Assembly (NCBI GenBank): GCA_963772315.1
Contig: CAVYWJ010000003.1
Location: 310,001-374,000, forward strand
Direction of reading: 5' to 3'
Source of the DNA: Haliangium sp963772315
GTDB lineage: Bacteria; Myxococcota_A; Polyangia; Haliangiales; Haliangiaceae
Length of the DNA stretch: 64,000 nucleotides
The position numbers and the translations under genes are program-made. Below, in pieces: positions 27,964 to 40,297 of the stretch. A model generated the notes under the pieces. That model made no database searches, was not told the origin of the DNA, and saw nothing but the letters and a program-made list of their open reading frames with translations. Each line of letters starts with the position of its first letter. The stretch's first letter is position 1.

Positions 27964-28718
27964 ATGCGCAAGAACATCTGGATCGCGACCGTGTCGCTCA
28001 CGGTCATGGGCGAAGGGGGCCGCAACGACGATGGCCCGGACGAGCCCGAGGTCACGTACTGGCAGGACGTGGCGCCCATCTTCTTCGAGAACTGCGTGAC
28101 GTGCCACCAGCCCGACGGCATCGCGCCGTTCCGCCTCGACACCTATGAAGAGGCGAAGGAGTGGTCGGCCGCGGCCCGGCAGGCGGTCGAGGAGCGCACC
28201 ATGCCGCCCTGGCTGGTGACGTCCGACGGCTCGTGCGGGGAGTTCCGCGACTCCAGGTGGCTCGCTGACGAGGAGATCGAGGCGATCACCGACTGGGCGA
28301 CGCGCTGGTGCATCACGCGATCCTGATGGTGGTGAATTCCGACCTCGAGGTCGCCGAGGGCAAGACCAACATGGACGTCATGCGCGCGATGGACGAGGCG
28401 TCACCGGATCGCCTGGGGTGGCCGTGCTACGGCCTGGCCGGCGCCGGTGTGAGAGTCGACAGCGCGCCCGTGACCTGGGCGCCAGGCCTGGGGCCGGTGC
28501 CGTATCCGGACCGCACCGGCGTGCGCCTGCCCGCGGGCCGGGTGCTGGTGGTGTAGCTGCACTACAACCTGGTCGAGGAGCCGCTCCAGATCAGGCCGGG
28601 CACGCGGCTACGCGTGACGTGCGAGTACGACACGCGCGGGCGCACCGAGCCGACGACGCCGGGCTGGGGCACGCAGAACGAGATGTGCCTGGGCGGCTTG
28701 TACCTGGTCTTTCCGTGA
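27964..28718 (+). pseudogene. Cytochrome c/ascorbate-type monooxygenase gene, decayed
   Basis: The first frame has a heme-binding CVTCH in PIFFENCVTCHQPDGIAPF and a typical MPPW and ITDWA ending. It then stops out of frame at about 28320. A second frame (HHAILMVVNSDLEVAEGK... LPAGRVLVV) matches a later part of the same family, so sequence between them has been lost. That frame meets a TAG at 28554-28556 where relatives have Gln in QLHYNL, and a third piece (LHYNLVEEPL... GLYLVFP) completes the C-terminus. Deletion, frameshift and nonsense codon together mark a true pseudogene. Confidence 0.75.
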
Positions 28719-28744
28719 CGGCGGCCAGGCACGTAGCGGGACGC

Positions 28745-29953
<1,209 letters not shown>

Positions 29954-30085
29954 GGGCTCCTCGTCGGGCGCAGGCGGCGCTACGTTTGTTCGCAGGTGTA
30001 GCCCGAATCGGTTCCGGACGCCTGGGTGGCACGGCACGGGATGGTGATACGGTGCAGCGCCACGTCAACGAATCGCGAGGAAATG

Positions 30086-32128
<2,043 letters not shown>

Positions 32129-32146
32129 GCGTGTATGGTCCCGGAC

Positions 32147-33541
32147 ATGGAATCTCGTACCGTGGTCGTCATCGGCGCGGGCTTCAGCGGCACCGTGGCC
32201 GCGGCCCATCTGCTGCGCCAGGGCATCGGCGCGCCCCTGCGCGTGGTCCTGGTCAATCGCTCTGGCCCGGTCGCCCGCGGGGTGGCCTACGGGACGCGCT
32301 CCGAGGCGCACGTGCTCAACGTGCCGGCCGGGCGCATGAGCGCGTTCCCCGACGATGAAGAGTCGTTCCTGCGCTTTGCCCGGCGCCACGATCCCGCGAT
32401 CACCGGCGGCTCGTTCGTGCCCCGGCACCTGTACGGGCAATATCTCGAGGACGTGCTGCACAGCGCCGAGCGCGAGGCCGCGCCCGATACAGTGCTCGAG
32501 CACGGGGTGGGCGAGGTCACCGGGTTCACGCTGGCGGAGGACGGCGCGAGCGCGGTCATCACCTTTGCCGACGGTCACACGCTCGCAGCCGATCGGGTGA
32601 TCCTGGCGGTGGGCAACTACGCGCCCGCGGATCCGCGCGTGGCCGACACGACGTTCTTCGCCAGCCCGCGCTACGTGCGCGATCCCTGGGTGCGTGGCGC
32701 GCTGAGCGTGGTCGGGGCCGAGGATCCGGTGCTGCTGATCGGCACCGGGTTGACCACTGTCGACATCGCGCTGGAGCTGCGCAACCGCGGCGCGCGCGCG
32801 ACCCTGCACGCGGTGTCGCGGCGCGGGCTGTTGCCGCAGCCGCACCGCACGCCCGGAGCGCCGCCGAGCTTCTCGCATGCGCCGCCCGACATCGAGAGCG
32901 GCCCGGCGACGATCCTGCATTACCTGACCAGCGTGCGCCGGCACATCCGCCGGCTGGCCGCGCAGGGCGAGGACTGGCGCGAGGTGATCGGCTCGCTGCG
33001 GCCGATCACGCCGCGGCTGTGGCAGCGGCTCGACGTGACCGAGCGCGCGCGCTTCCTGCGCCACGTACGGCCGTACTGGGAAGTGGTCAGGCACCGCATG
33101 GCGCCGGCGCCGGCCACGGCGTTCACAGCGCTGGTGGAGACGGGGGCGCTGAAGATCCACCAGGCTCGCGTGGCTGGCTTCGAGCTCGGCGAGGAGGGCG
33201 TGGCGGTGACGCTGCAGCCGCGCGGACAGACCGAGACCACGGTGCTGCAGGTGGCCTGGGTCATCAACTGCACGGGCCCGAACAGCAACCTCGGTGCGCT
33301 GCACGACCCGCTCATCGACTCGCTGCAACGCCGCCAGCTCCTGTGCCCGGATCCGCTCGCGCTCGGGCTCGAGATATCGGACGACCTGGCGCTGCTCGAC
33401 GCGACCGGCAACGCCTCGCGCGTGCTGTACTACGTCGGGCCACTGCTCAAGGCGCGCTACTGGGAAGCCACCGCGGTGCCCGAGCTCAGGGGACATGCCG
33501 CGCAGGTCGCCCGCGTGGTCGGGGATTCGCTGCGGAGATAG
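32147..33541 (+). CDS. FAD/NAD(P)-binding protein (NAD_binding_9 type)
   Basis: The 464-residue protein opens with the FAD dinucleotide motif VVVIGAGFSGTVAAAHLL and an RGVAYGT segment characteristic of the family (G-x-AY), then LNVPAGRMSAFPDD. A second nucleotide motif LLIGTGLTTVDIALEL lies at about residues 196-211, and the late NCTGPNSNL motif contacts FAD. These enzymes are predicted flavin monooxygenase-like or hydroxyacylglutathione-linked oxidoreductases with unproven substrates. It begins 18 bases after the amidohydrolase stop and may be co-transcribed with it. Confidence 0.88.
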   Translation: MESRTVVVIGAGFSGTVAAAHLLRQGIGAPLRVVLVNRSGPVARGVAYGTRSEAHVLNVPAGRMSAFPDDEESFLRFARRHDPAITGGSFVPRHLYGQYLEDVLHSAEREAAPDTVLEHGVGEVTGFTLAEDGASAVITFADGHTLAADRVILAVGNYAPADPRVADTTFFASPRYVRDPWVRGALSVVGAEDPVLLIGTGLTTVDIALELRNRGARATLHAVSRRGLLPQPHRTPGAPPSFSHAPPDIESGPATILHYLTSVRRHIRRLAAQGEDWREVIGSLRPITPRLWQRLDVTERARFLRHVRPYWEVVRHRMAPAPATAFTALVETGALKIHQARVAGFELGEEGVAVTLQPRGQTETTVLQVAWVINCTGPNSNLGALHDPLIDSLQRRQLLCPDPLALGLEISDDLALLDATGNASRVLYYVGPLLKARYWEATAVPELRGHAAQVARVVGDSLRR

Positions 33542-33580
33542 CGCGCGGTGCCAGCCCGGGCATGGGTTACAATGCGGCCA

Positions 33581-34192
33581 ATGACGCTATGCCTTGCCTG
33601 GAAGAAGTACCTGGTGGGGATCGTGTGGCTGGTATGTGTCTGTGCAGCAGCGAGCTGTGGCGAGCTGCGACTCCCCGACATCTCCGATGGTGGGCCTGTG
33701 CCACCGCGCGCGGATGCGGCTCCACGCGCAGACGCGACGCCAGCAAGTGATGGCGGGCTGGCCATCGATGCTGGCCCAGACCTGGACGGAGGGCCGAGCA
33801 TCGACGCTGGCCTGGGCTGTGCCGACGTGGAGATTGGATCCGCGCTCGGAGCGGCGGTCTTCTCCGGCAACACCATGGGCCTGCCCGATGACGATCTGTC
33901 GCCGGGATGCGGCGACTCCGCCTCCCCCGCCGGCGACATCTACCTGGGATGGACCGCGCCGGCCACCGATCGCTTCCTGTTCGACACCTGCGGCAGCACG
34001 TTCGATACGGTGCTGAGCGCGCGCGAAGGAAATTGCGGCCGGGAGCTCGAGTGCTCGGATGACGTGGAAGTGGAGCCCTGCGAGTTCCAGTCGCGCTTCT
34101 CGCTCGACCTGATCCAGGGCCGGCGCATCATCCTGGTCGTGGATGGATACGGGGAGGAAGGTGAGTACGTGGTCAACATCACGCAGCTCTGA
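33581..34192 (+). CDS. Lipoprotein with Asp/Pro/Ala-rich linker
   Basis: The 203-residue product has a lipoprotein signal (VGIVWLVCVCAAASCGEL, likely Cys at about residue 26), a low-complexity linker built on DGG, ADA and DAGP units (about 30-80), and a C-terminal domain with five or more Cys (ADVEIGSAL; GDIYLGWTAPATDRFLFDTCGS; FDTVLSAREGNCGRELECSDD; SLDLIQGRRIILVVDGYGE). That domain resembles the PPC/jelly-roll type pre-peptidase C-terminal folds common in myxobacterial surface proteins. It is tail-to-tail with the FHA-AAA+ gene. Function unknown. Confidence 0.8.
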   Translation: MTLCLAWKKYLVGIVWLVCVCAAASCGELRLPDISDGGPVPPRADAAPRADATPASDGGLAIDAGPDLDGGPSIDAGLGCADVEIGSALGAAVFSGNTMGLPDDDLSPGCGDSASPAGDIYLGWTAPATDRFLFDTCGSTFDTVLSAREGNCGRELECSDDVEVEPCEFQSRFSLDLIQGRRIILVVDGYGEEGEYVVNITQL

Positions 34193-34205
34193 GAAGTCAT
34201 CGTTT

Positions 34206-35768
34206 CTAGCCGCTCTCCGGTGTGTCGGGGGTGCGGCCCTTGACCTTGAGCCCGTGCTTGCGCACCAGCCGGGTGAGCACGTGCCGGCTGCTCAGGCCGA
34301 GCTCGCGCCAGACCGGCTCCTGCTTGCCGCCGTGGCGATCGAGGCACGCCTGGATGATCTCGGGCGGGATGGTCATCGGATCCCGGCCCAGGACGAAGTG
34401 CGCACTGCTCTCCTGGTAGTCGAACTCGGCCATGTCGAGCGCCATCACCGGCGCGCTGCGCGGGCCGGTCGGCCGCTTCGGACGCACGGGCGAAGACGAC
34501 GCCGGGGGCGGGACCTCGGCCGGCCAGAGATCGAGGACGTCGCGCGGACCATGGGCCATGGCGTGCCACAGCAGCGTCTCGAGCTCGCGCACGTGCGTGG
34601 TGTAATCGTAGCGCACGAGGTGCTCGATCAGCGCGCGGCCCACCCGCGGGATGGCCTCGTAGTCGCCGTCGGCGTAGTAACGCCCTGCGATGTGCAGGTC
34701 GTTGCGGGCCAGCCGGCGCAGTAGGTGATGCGCGATCAGCGGGATGTCCTCGCGCCGCTGGTCGAGCCCGCACAGCTCGACGCGCAAGCGCAGGCGCGCC
34801 AGCACGTCTTCCTTGAGCGCGGTCTCGGGACGATTGGTGGCTGCGATGAGACGGAAGTTCGCGTGCCGCTGCTGGCCCTCGCCGAGGCGCGTGTACTCGC
34901 CGGAGTCGAGGACGCGCAGGAGGTGTGCCTGCATGTTGAGCGGCAGCTCGGCGAACTCGTCGAGGAACAGCGTCGAGCCATCGGCTTCGCCGACCAGGCC
35001 CGGTCGCTCGAGCATCCCGGGGTTGGGAAAGCTCTTGGCATTGCCAAACAGCTCGGCGTCGATCAGGGTCTCGGGAAAGGTGGCGGCGTTGCGCGCGATC
35101 AAGGCCTGCTGGCCGCGCGGAGAGCGGTTGTGGATGGCCTGGGCCACCAGCTCCTTGCCCGTGCCGCTGGGGCCGCGGATGAGCACGTGGGCATCGCGCC
35201 CGGCCACGAAGGCGATCCGGGCACGAAGCTCCCACGCCGCAGCGCTCTCGCCCACGATGCCATGGATGTCGGCCTCGCCGAACGGGTGCCAGGGCGCGGG
35301 CGGATCCGCGACCGGCAGCTCGTACGGCCGCTGGACGCACATCATCAGCGCCAGGCCGCGCAGCTCGATCAAGTTTCCCGGCGACACCAGCGCCGTGCTG
35401 ACCTCGCAGCCGTCGAGCATCAGCGTGCAGCGGCCGATGTTGCTGACCCGCAGGGTCTGGGTCCCGTAGACCTCGACGTTGAGCTGCGTCCTCGAGATCC
35501 GTGGCGAGCGCAGGGCCCCGGTTTCCGTGGTGCGGCCTGGCTGCTGGCGGAGCCACTCCATGCGCGGGACGTCGCCGCCGTCCACGGACTCGGCACGGCC
35601 GAGCGTGGCAGCCGCGCCGAGCTCCATGCTCGGCACCAGCGTCACCTCGCCCACCCGCTGGGGCTCATCGAAGGACCACAGCAGAACGAAGCCGAGCAAA
35701 TGCCGACTCGCTGCTGCGGCCTGGACGTCGTCGACCAGCCGTGAATCGACGGTCAGTGTGACGCTCAC
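34206..35768 (-). CDS. FHA domain plus sigma54-type AAA+ regulator lacking GAFTGA
   Basis: The 520-residue protein has an N-terminal FHA domain (TLGRAES at about 54-60, RISRTQLNVEV about 88-98, SNIGRCTLMLDG) that would bind phosphothreonine. The AAA+ domain has Walker A GPSGTGKE (about 200-207), Walker B STLFLDEFAELP and the arginine-finger region RLRLRVELCGLDQRREDIP. At the site of the sigma54-contacting GAFTGA loop it reads ELFGNAKSFPNPGMLERPG, so canonical sigma54 activation is unlikely. The C-terminus has a Fis-like helix-turn-helix (ACLDRHGGKQEPVWRELGLSSRHVLTRL). This variant is frequent in myxobacteria. It may be controlled by Ser/Thr kinases such as the one at 41-45 kb. Confidence 0.9.
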   Translation of the reverse strand: MSVTLTVDSRLVDDVQAAAASRHLLGFVLLWSFDEPQRVGEVTLVPSMELGAAATLGRAESVDGGDVPRMEWLRQQPGRTTETGALRSPRISRTQLNVEVYGTQTLRVSNIGRCTLMLDGCEVSTALVSPGNLIELRGLALMMCVQRPYELPVADPPAPWHPFGEADIHGIVGESAAAWELRARIAFVAGRDAHVLIRGPSGTGKELVAQAIHNRSPRGQQALIARNAATFPETLIDAELFGNAKSFPNPGMLERPGLVGEADGSTLFLDEFAELPLNMQAHLLRVLDSGEYTRLGEGQQRHANFRLIAATNRPETALKEDVLARLRLRVELCGLDQRREDIPLIAHHLLRRLARNDLHIAGRYYADGDYEAIPRVGRALIEHLVRYDYTTHVRELETLLWHAMAHGPRDVLDLWPAEVPPPASSSPVRPKRPTGPRSAPVMALDMAEFDYQESSAHFVLGRDPMTIPPEIIQACLDRHGGKQEPVWRELGLSSRHVLTRLVRKHGLKVKGRTPDTPESG

Positions 35769-36392
35769 GGGCTCATACTATATGGGCACCTGGCCCGAGC
35801 AGCAACGCTTGGGCCAGGCGTCCTCCGTGCCGCACCTTCCCCTCACGCGATGGACCTTACCCGCCTGCAAATCCCCGTTTCCATCGGCTGCGCCGCGACG
35901 CCTCCCTTCCTCGCCGCGCGCTCCTGCACCGGCCCCTTCCTCTCCACGCTCGCCTGGCTTCCGTCCCCTCATCCCAAACCTCGCTCAGCTCCCTGCCGCC
36001 CCCTGGGTTTCCCGCGTCCCGACGACCCTGGATTCATGACCCGCCGCACCTCTCTCATTCCTGTTCCGCCTCGCGATTCCTTCCCCATCTCACTCCTGTC
36101 GCATTCCCGTCCCCGGTCCCATTCTCCGTTGCAAGTCCCGCCACGAAATCTCCCTCTCGCCGTCGGCCCATCCACCTTCCCGCCTGCGTCCCGCTCCGCT
36201 CCAGGATCTTCACCCGATTCACTTCCCCGCCAGCCCGGTCCCCATCTCCTCCTCCTGGCCTCATCCCACGCACGCTCCTGGCACGCCCCAACCTTGCCGC
36301 ATCCTCACCCTCCCCAACCCATCCTCACCACGTCCGGTACGAGCTCGATACTCTCGCCCCCCCGCCTCCACGAAAGCGCGGCATCACCGCGG
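35769..36392. other. Gene-free, strongly pyrimidine-rich (+ strand) region
   Basis: From about 35820 to 36400 the plus strand is made largely of C and T with few G or A runs. Frames crossing it on either strand are low in complexity and carry no domain. I see no promoter, hairpin or RNA gene. The strand bias is unlike the flanking genes. Confidence 0.5.
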
Positions 36393-36617
36393 TCACTTCA
36401 CGTCCGGATCCGGATCCGGTGGCGGATCGGGCGGTCCCGAGGTCGGCGAGTTGCCGCCCGCGCCGTCGCTCATCGGCAGGATGTCAACCTCATCATTCGC
36501 AACCTCGAGGAACCCTCGGCGCCAGGTCTCGCCCGCATTCGACTCGTTGGCCGGCTTCAGATCATCGCGTGCAACTCCAGGACGAACGGGCAGAGACTGG
36601 ACACTATACTTGCGCAT
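36393..36617 (-). CDS. 74-residue peptide with Pro/Asp-rich C-terminus
   Basis: The ATG at 36615-36617 has GGAAG at a suitable distance. The product starts MRKYSVQSLPVRPGVARDD, has a charged middle and ends GGNSPTSGPPDPPPDPDPDVK-like (GG, then a run of PPDP and DPDP units). It has no signal peptide or membrane segment. The GG followed by a low-complexity tail recalls leader/core borders of ribosomal peptides, but no modification enzyme lies next to it. It is isolated in a large intergenic region, 600 bases from the next gene on either side. Confidence 0.5.
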   Translation of the reverse strand: MRKYSVQSLPVRPGVARDDLKPANESNAGETWRRGFLEVANDEVDILPMSDGAGGNSPTSGPPDPPPDPDPDVK

Positions 36618-37283
36618 TGATTGCTTCCTTCACAGCTCGGGGATTGATGGTGATGCGCGCGTCATCGAGTTTCGGAGTGGCGCGCGTCGTTTCGTGGGTT
36701 TTCTCTTGAGCAAAGTCGGTGCCAGCTGTGGCGCGCGCATTCTCGGCCCTGCTCCGAGAGCCCGATCATGTAATTTCAATGGGATGGCGATGAGCGGCCG
36801 GGGTAATAAGTGTGATTTCCATCAATGCGCGCGCATTCTCGGAATGCGCGCGCATTTTCAGAATGCGCGCGCATTCTCCGAGTCGATGCGCACAAATACG
36901 ATCCATCGATCTGGCTCATGCTCTGGACTCGAAATATCTCTCACCACCGCTCGCCCTGGATCCATGGCAGTCAACTGCCAGGCAACATCGCGCCACGTTC
37001 AGCGACATCGCAGGCAACATCGAGCCGGCAGAGCATCCCGCGGCCAGGACATGAACGCCGCACGCGTCGCTGCCCGGGTTCTCCAGCCTGCGCGGCTGCA
37101 CCTCGCGCTGGCCGCAGCCATCAACGGGGCCGCAGTCATTTATATATGAATGCACCGGCCCGCTCGAGCGCATGGTCAGGCGTCGGCTATCGCCAGGCAC
37201 CGGCCACCGGCAACGGCGACAGCTATCAGGAAGCGCGCCGGCCGGTCAGGATGCTCGCGTGCGGACCCGGGCTCGGCGAGCCC
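36618..37283. other. Intergenic region holding 19-bp palindromic repeats
   Basis: No gene is recognised. The region contains the repeat array at 36824-36875, a related GCGCGCGCATTCTCGG stretch near 36731, a GATGCGCGCGTCATC dyad near 36649 and a locally AT-rich spot (TTTATATATGAATG) near 37140. It lies between two minus-strand genes: downstream of the CHAT gene end and upstream of the 74-residue peptide gene. Confidence 0.45.
36824..36875. repeat. Three 19-bp repeats with the palindrome AATGCGCGCGCATT
   Basis: Identical 14-bp palindromes start at 36824, 36843 and 36862, a period of exactly 19 bases. The short spacers are CTCGG and TTCAG-like. Further degenerate copies lie upstream near 36731 and 36649. 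Iterons of this type are usually protein-binding sites; two-turn spacing would put successive sites on nearly the same DNA face. Confidence 0.8.
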
Positions 37284-40200
37284 TCACTCGAACACGACGA
37301 TCTGGTCGAGCCAGGCGCGCGCTGCTGCGTCGGTGACGCGCAGTCGCTCGTCGCGCAGCGCCGCCGCTGCGGGCTGGCCAGCGGTCAAACGCTGCCGCAA
37401 GGACGCGATGAGGACGGTGGCATCCGCGTCCGGAATCGGCGCCGGCGAGGCGATCACGGTCCGTGCACCTGCCTCGATGAACGCGCTGGCCAGGCTCGAT
37501 GGCTGGTGGAAGAAGCGAGTCGTGTACGCGCCGTGACAGGCGCCGAGGAGCACGCGCGGTGCACCTGCGAGCCGCTGCTGGCGGATCACCTCGGCGGTGA
37601 GCGCGTACTGCCCGTCAACGTCCGGGGACAGCGCCAGGAACGCTGCATCGGCCACATCCGAGTCCAGGATGCCGTGCGCGTGGATCTCGATCTCGGTCGC
37701 CTCGGCCAGCTCGCGCGTCACCGCGGCGGGCGTGGCTGCAGGGCCGCGAATCATCACGGCGCCGGGCTGGCTGGGATGCGAGGCCAGCCGGGGTAGCCCG
37801 AGTCGCGCGGGTGGCTCCACATCGGACACGATCACGCGCCGGGGTGGCAGCGCGGATGGCTCGATGCGCGCGCGCCGGGTGCGAAAGCGCCAGGCCATGT
37901 TCGCGGGCAAGAGCTGCGCGCTGCCCAGATACGGTGCGCGGGCGTAGACATCGACCAGCGCGCAGTCGGCTACGGCGCGGCGCACGCTCTCGGGAACCAC
38001 GTGTTCTGCAGGAATGCCCTCGCTGTCGAGCGGCCGGGTCTCGGCCAGGAGCGCGCCATCGGCGGCGCGCGCCACCACCACCACGTCGTGCTCGGCGGCA
38101 ATGCCCACCGCGCATTGACGCGCGGGCTCGACACCCAGCTCCTCGGCGATCAGCGCCAGAGCGCGGTCGTGCTCGCCGCGGGCGCTGGCATCGCGGATCA
38201 GTAGCATGTAGCCGTGCGAGCGCGCTCTCTGCGCGGTCACATCCTCGGCCGTGCAGCTCGTCGGCCCGGGCAATGGCGCGGCGCAGGAGCGCGAGCGCGG
38301 CATCGCGGTCGCGGGGCAGGAGCACCCTGCCCTCGACCAGATCGGCAAAGGCCAGGTTGCCCGGGCTGTCCGCGGCCTGCTCGCGAAAGGCCGCGAGCTC
38401 GGCCTGAAGCGCTGCAATGTTCGCGGCTGCGTCCGCGCTGCCGCCCGTACCCGCGAGCTCGGCCTGTGCCAGGGCCACCTGGAGGCTGAACGACGGCTTC
38501 TCGCAGGTGCCATCCGCGACCATGGCCGTGGCCTGCGCCAGCTCCTGGCGCGCGTCGTCCTTGCGGTTCTGGATCACCAGCATGGTCGCCAGCAAGCGGT
38601 GCTGGCGCAGTCGCATGGCGCACGATGGATCGCGCAGCGTCAGCTCGCCGAGATAGGCGCGCGCCGCGGCAATGCTGCCGGTGCCGCTGTCGTCCTGGCG
38701 ATACGCGAGCTCGGAGAGCTGCTGGAGCAGCCCCTGCTGCACGCTCCAGTCACCCGCGCGCTGCGCCGTGGCCCAGGCATCCATGAGGTGGCGGCGCGCA
38801 TCGCTCACGCGGTGCAGGCCCACGTACGCAGCGCCGAGCCAGTAATCGATCCGGATGCAGCGGTACTCGATGCGCGCGCTCTCGCAGGTGGGCAAGGCCT
38901 GGCCGAGGACGTGCTCGGCGCCCGCATAATCGCCGCGCTCGATGCGCGCCTGCGCCACCTCCTCGGCTGCGAGCAGCACGAACCACGGATCGCCGCTGGC
39001 GCTGGCCAGCGCCTGGTACGCGGGCAGGAGATCCTCGGCGACCTGACGCCTGGCTGCGCCGGTATGGCGCATGGCGCCGAGCTCGATGTCGGCAATCGCG
39101 GCGGCGCGCGCGGCCTCGACCAGCGCACGTACGGCCCTGGGCGCTGGCTGGTCGGCTGCGATCAGCTCGGCAAAGGCCTGGCTCGGGCCACGGCGCCGGC
39201 CTAGATCGCTGCGGCTCACGCGGTCGAGATGATCGCCGAGTACACGCCCCCCGGCGACCTCGTCCAGCGCGCTCGCGATCGGCCGCAGCGCGTCGAGCTG
39301 CTCGCGCGTGTGGGCCACGCGCACGGCGTCGTAGAAGTAGTTGCGCACCAGCCCGGGCTGGTGCGCGACATCGTCGAACGGACACCCCGGCGCCGGTGCG
39401 GGCGAACGCACGGCTGCGCGCGAGCACGATGTCCCATGCCGCCTCCTGCTCGCTCGCGGTGCGTCGCAGGCGCTCGGCCTGCGCGCGCGCCTCCTGGTAC
39501 CAGCCGGGCTCGTTCAGGGCGGTCACGCGCTCGAACGCCTCGGCTGCCAGCAAGGGCAGGCCGAGATCGCGCAGCGCCAGCGCGCGGTTCCACAGCGCCT
39601 GCGGGTGCTGCGGCTCTTGCTCGAGCGCCCGGTCGAGGATCTGCAGCGCGTTCTCCGGATCGCTATCGAGCAGCGCCAGGAGCGCGCGATCGCTCTCGAC
39701 ATCGACGGCCAGCGCCGGCTCGTTGTGCGCGCTGTCGAGGTAGTGCTCCGCCTGGCTTCGGCTGCCCATGAGGAGATGGGCGGCGGCAATGCCGTGCACG
39801 TCGCCGCGCTCCTCGAGCTTGGCCAGGGCCGCGAGCGGGATCCCGTGCTCCACCGCGGTGCCGCTGGCGCGCTGGACCTCGTACGGACGATACAGATCGG
39901 CCCCGCCGTAGCTGAGCCGGCCCTCGATCGCACGCGTGGACCCAAGGCCCGGCAGCGGCGTGATGCTGGCCAGCTCCGGCCCGGCGGCGCGGTCTTGCCG
40001 GAACCACAGCAGCGCAGCCGCGGCCGCCGCCACTGCCACGCTCGCAGCCAGCACCGTGCGGTAGATCCGCGGCCGCAGTGGAGTGATCGTGGCCCCGACC
40101 GGACGGCTGCTCGCGACCGGCGTATCCCGTCTTTGAGCCCGTTCCTCGACCAGGGCCAGGTTCAACGCCTGGAGCTGCATCATCGCGTGCAGCTCGCGCT

Positions 40201-40297
40201 GGCATCGCGAGCAATCTGCCGTGTGCTGGCGAACCAGCGCCGCGTCTTCCGGCGGCAGCTCGCCATCGAAGAAGAGCTCGAGCTTCTCACACAGCAT
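37284..40297 (-). CDS. Zinc-finger anti-sigma / TM / TPR / CHAT protease fusion, two frameshifts
   Basis: Reading from the ATG at 40295-40297: a zf-HC2-type anti-sigma motif with His25, Cys29, Cys32 (QHTADCSRC), a membrane helix at about 79-99 (RTVLAASVAVAAAAAALLWF), a long helical TPR region (about 110-690; EPQHPQALWNRALALRDLGL is one clear unit) and a C-terminal CHAT domain with catalytic His in EIHAHGI (about residue 875) and Cys in LLGACHGAYT (about 921). Frame is lost at 39373-39379 (GTCGAAC) and 38253-38259 (GCAGCTC); removing one base at each restores one roughly 1004-residue protein. It overlaps the ECF sigma gene by 11 bases. Inferred role: sigma factor sequestration on the inside, coupled to a caspase-like protease outside. 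Confidence 0.8.

Noticed and set aside
35850..36620. A 256-codon plus-strand frame in the pyrimidine-rich region
   Set aside because: The product is a Ser/Pro/Arg low-complexity string with no domain; it follows from the base bias. The minus-strand 74-residue gene at its end is better supported.
36824..36875. Possible CRISPR array
   Set aside because: The units are 14-bp palindromes with 5-base spacers at a 19-base period, without unique spacers or cas genes.
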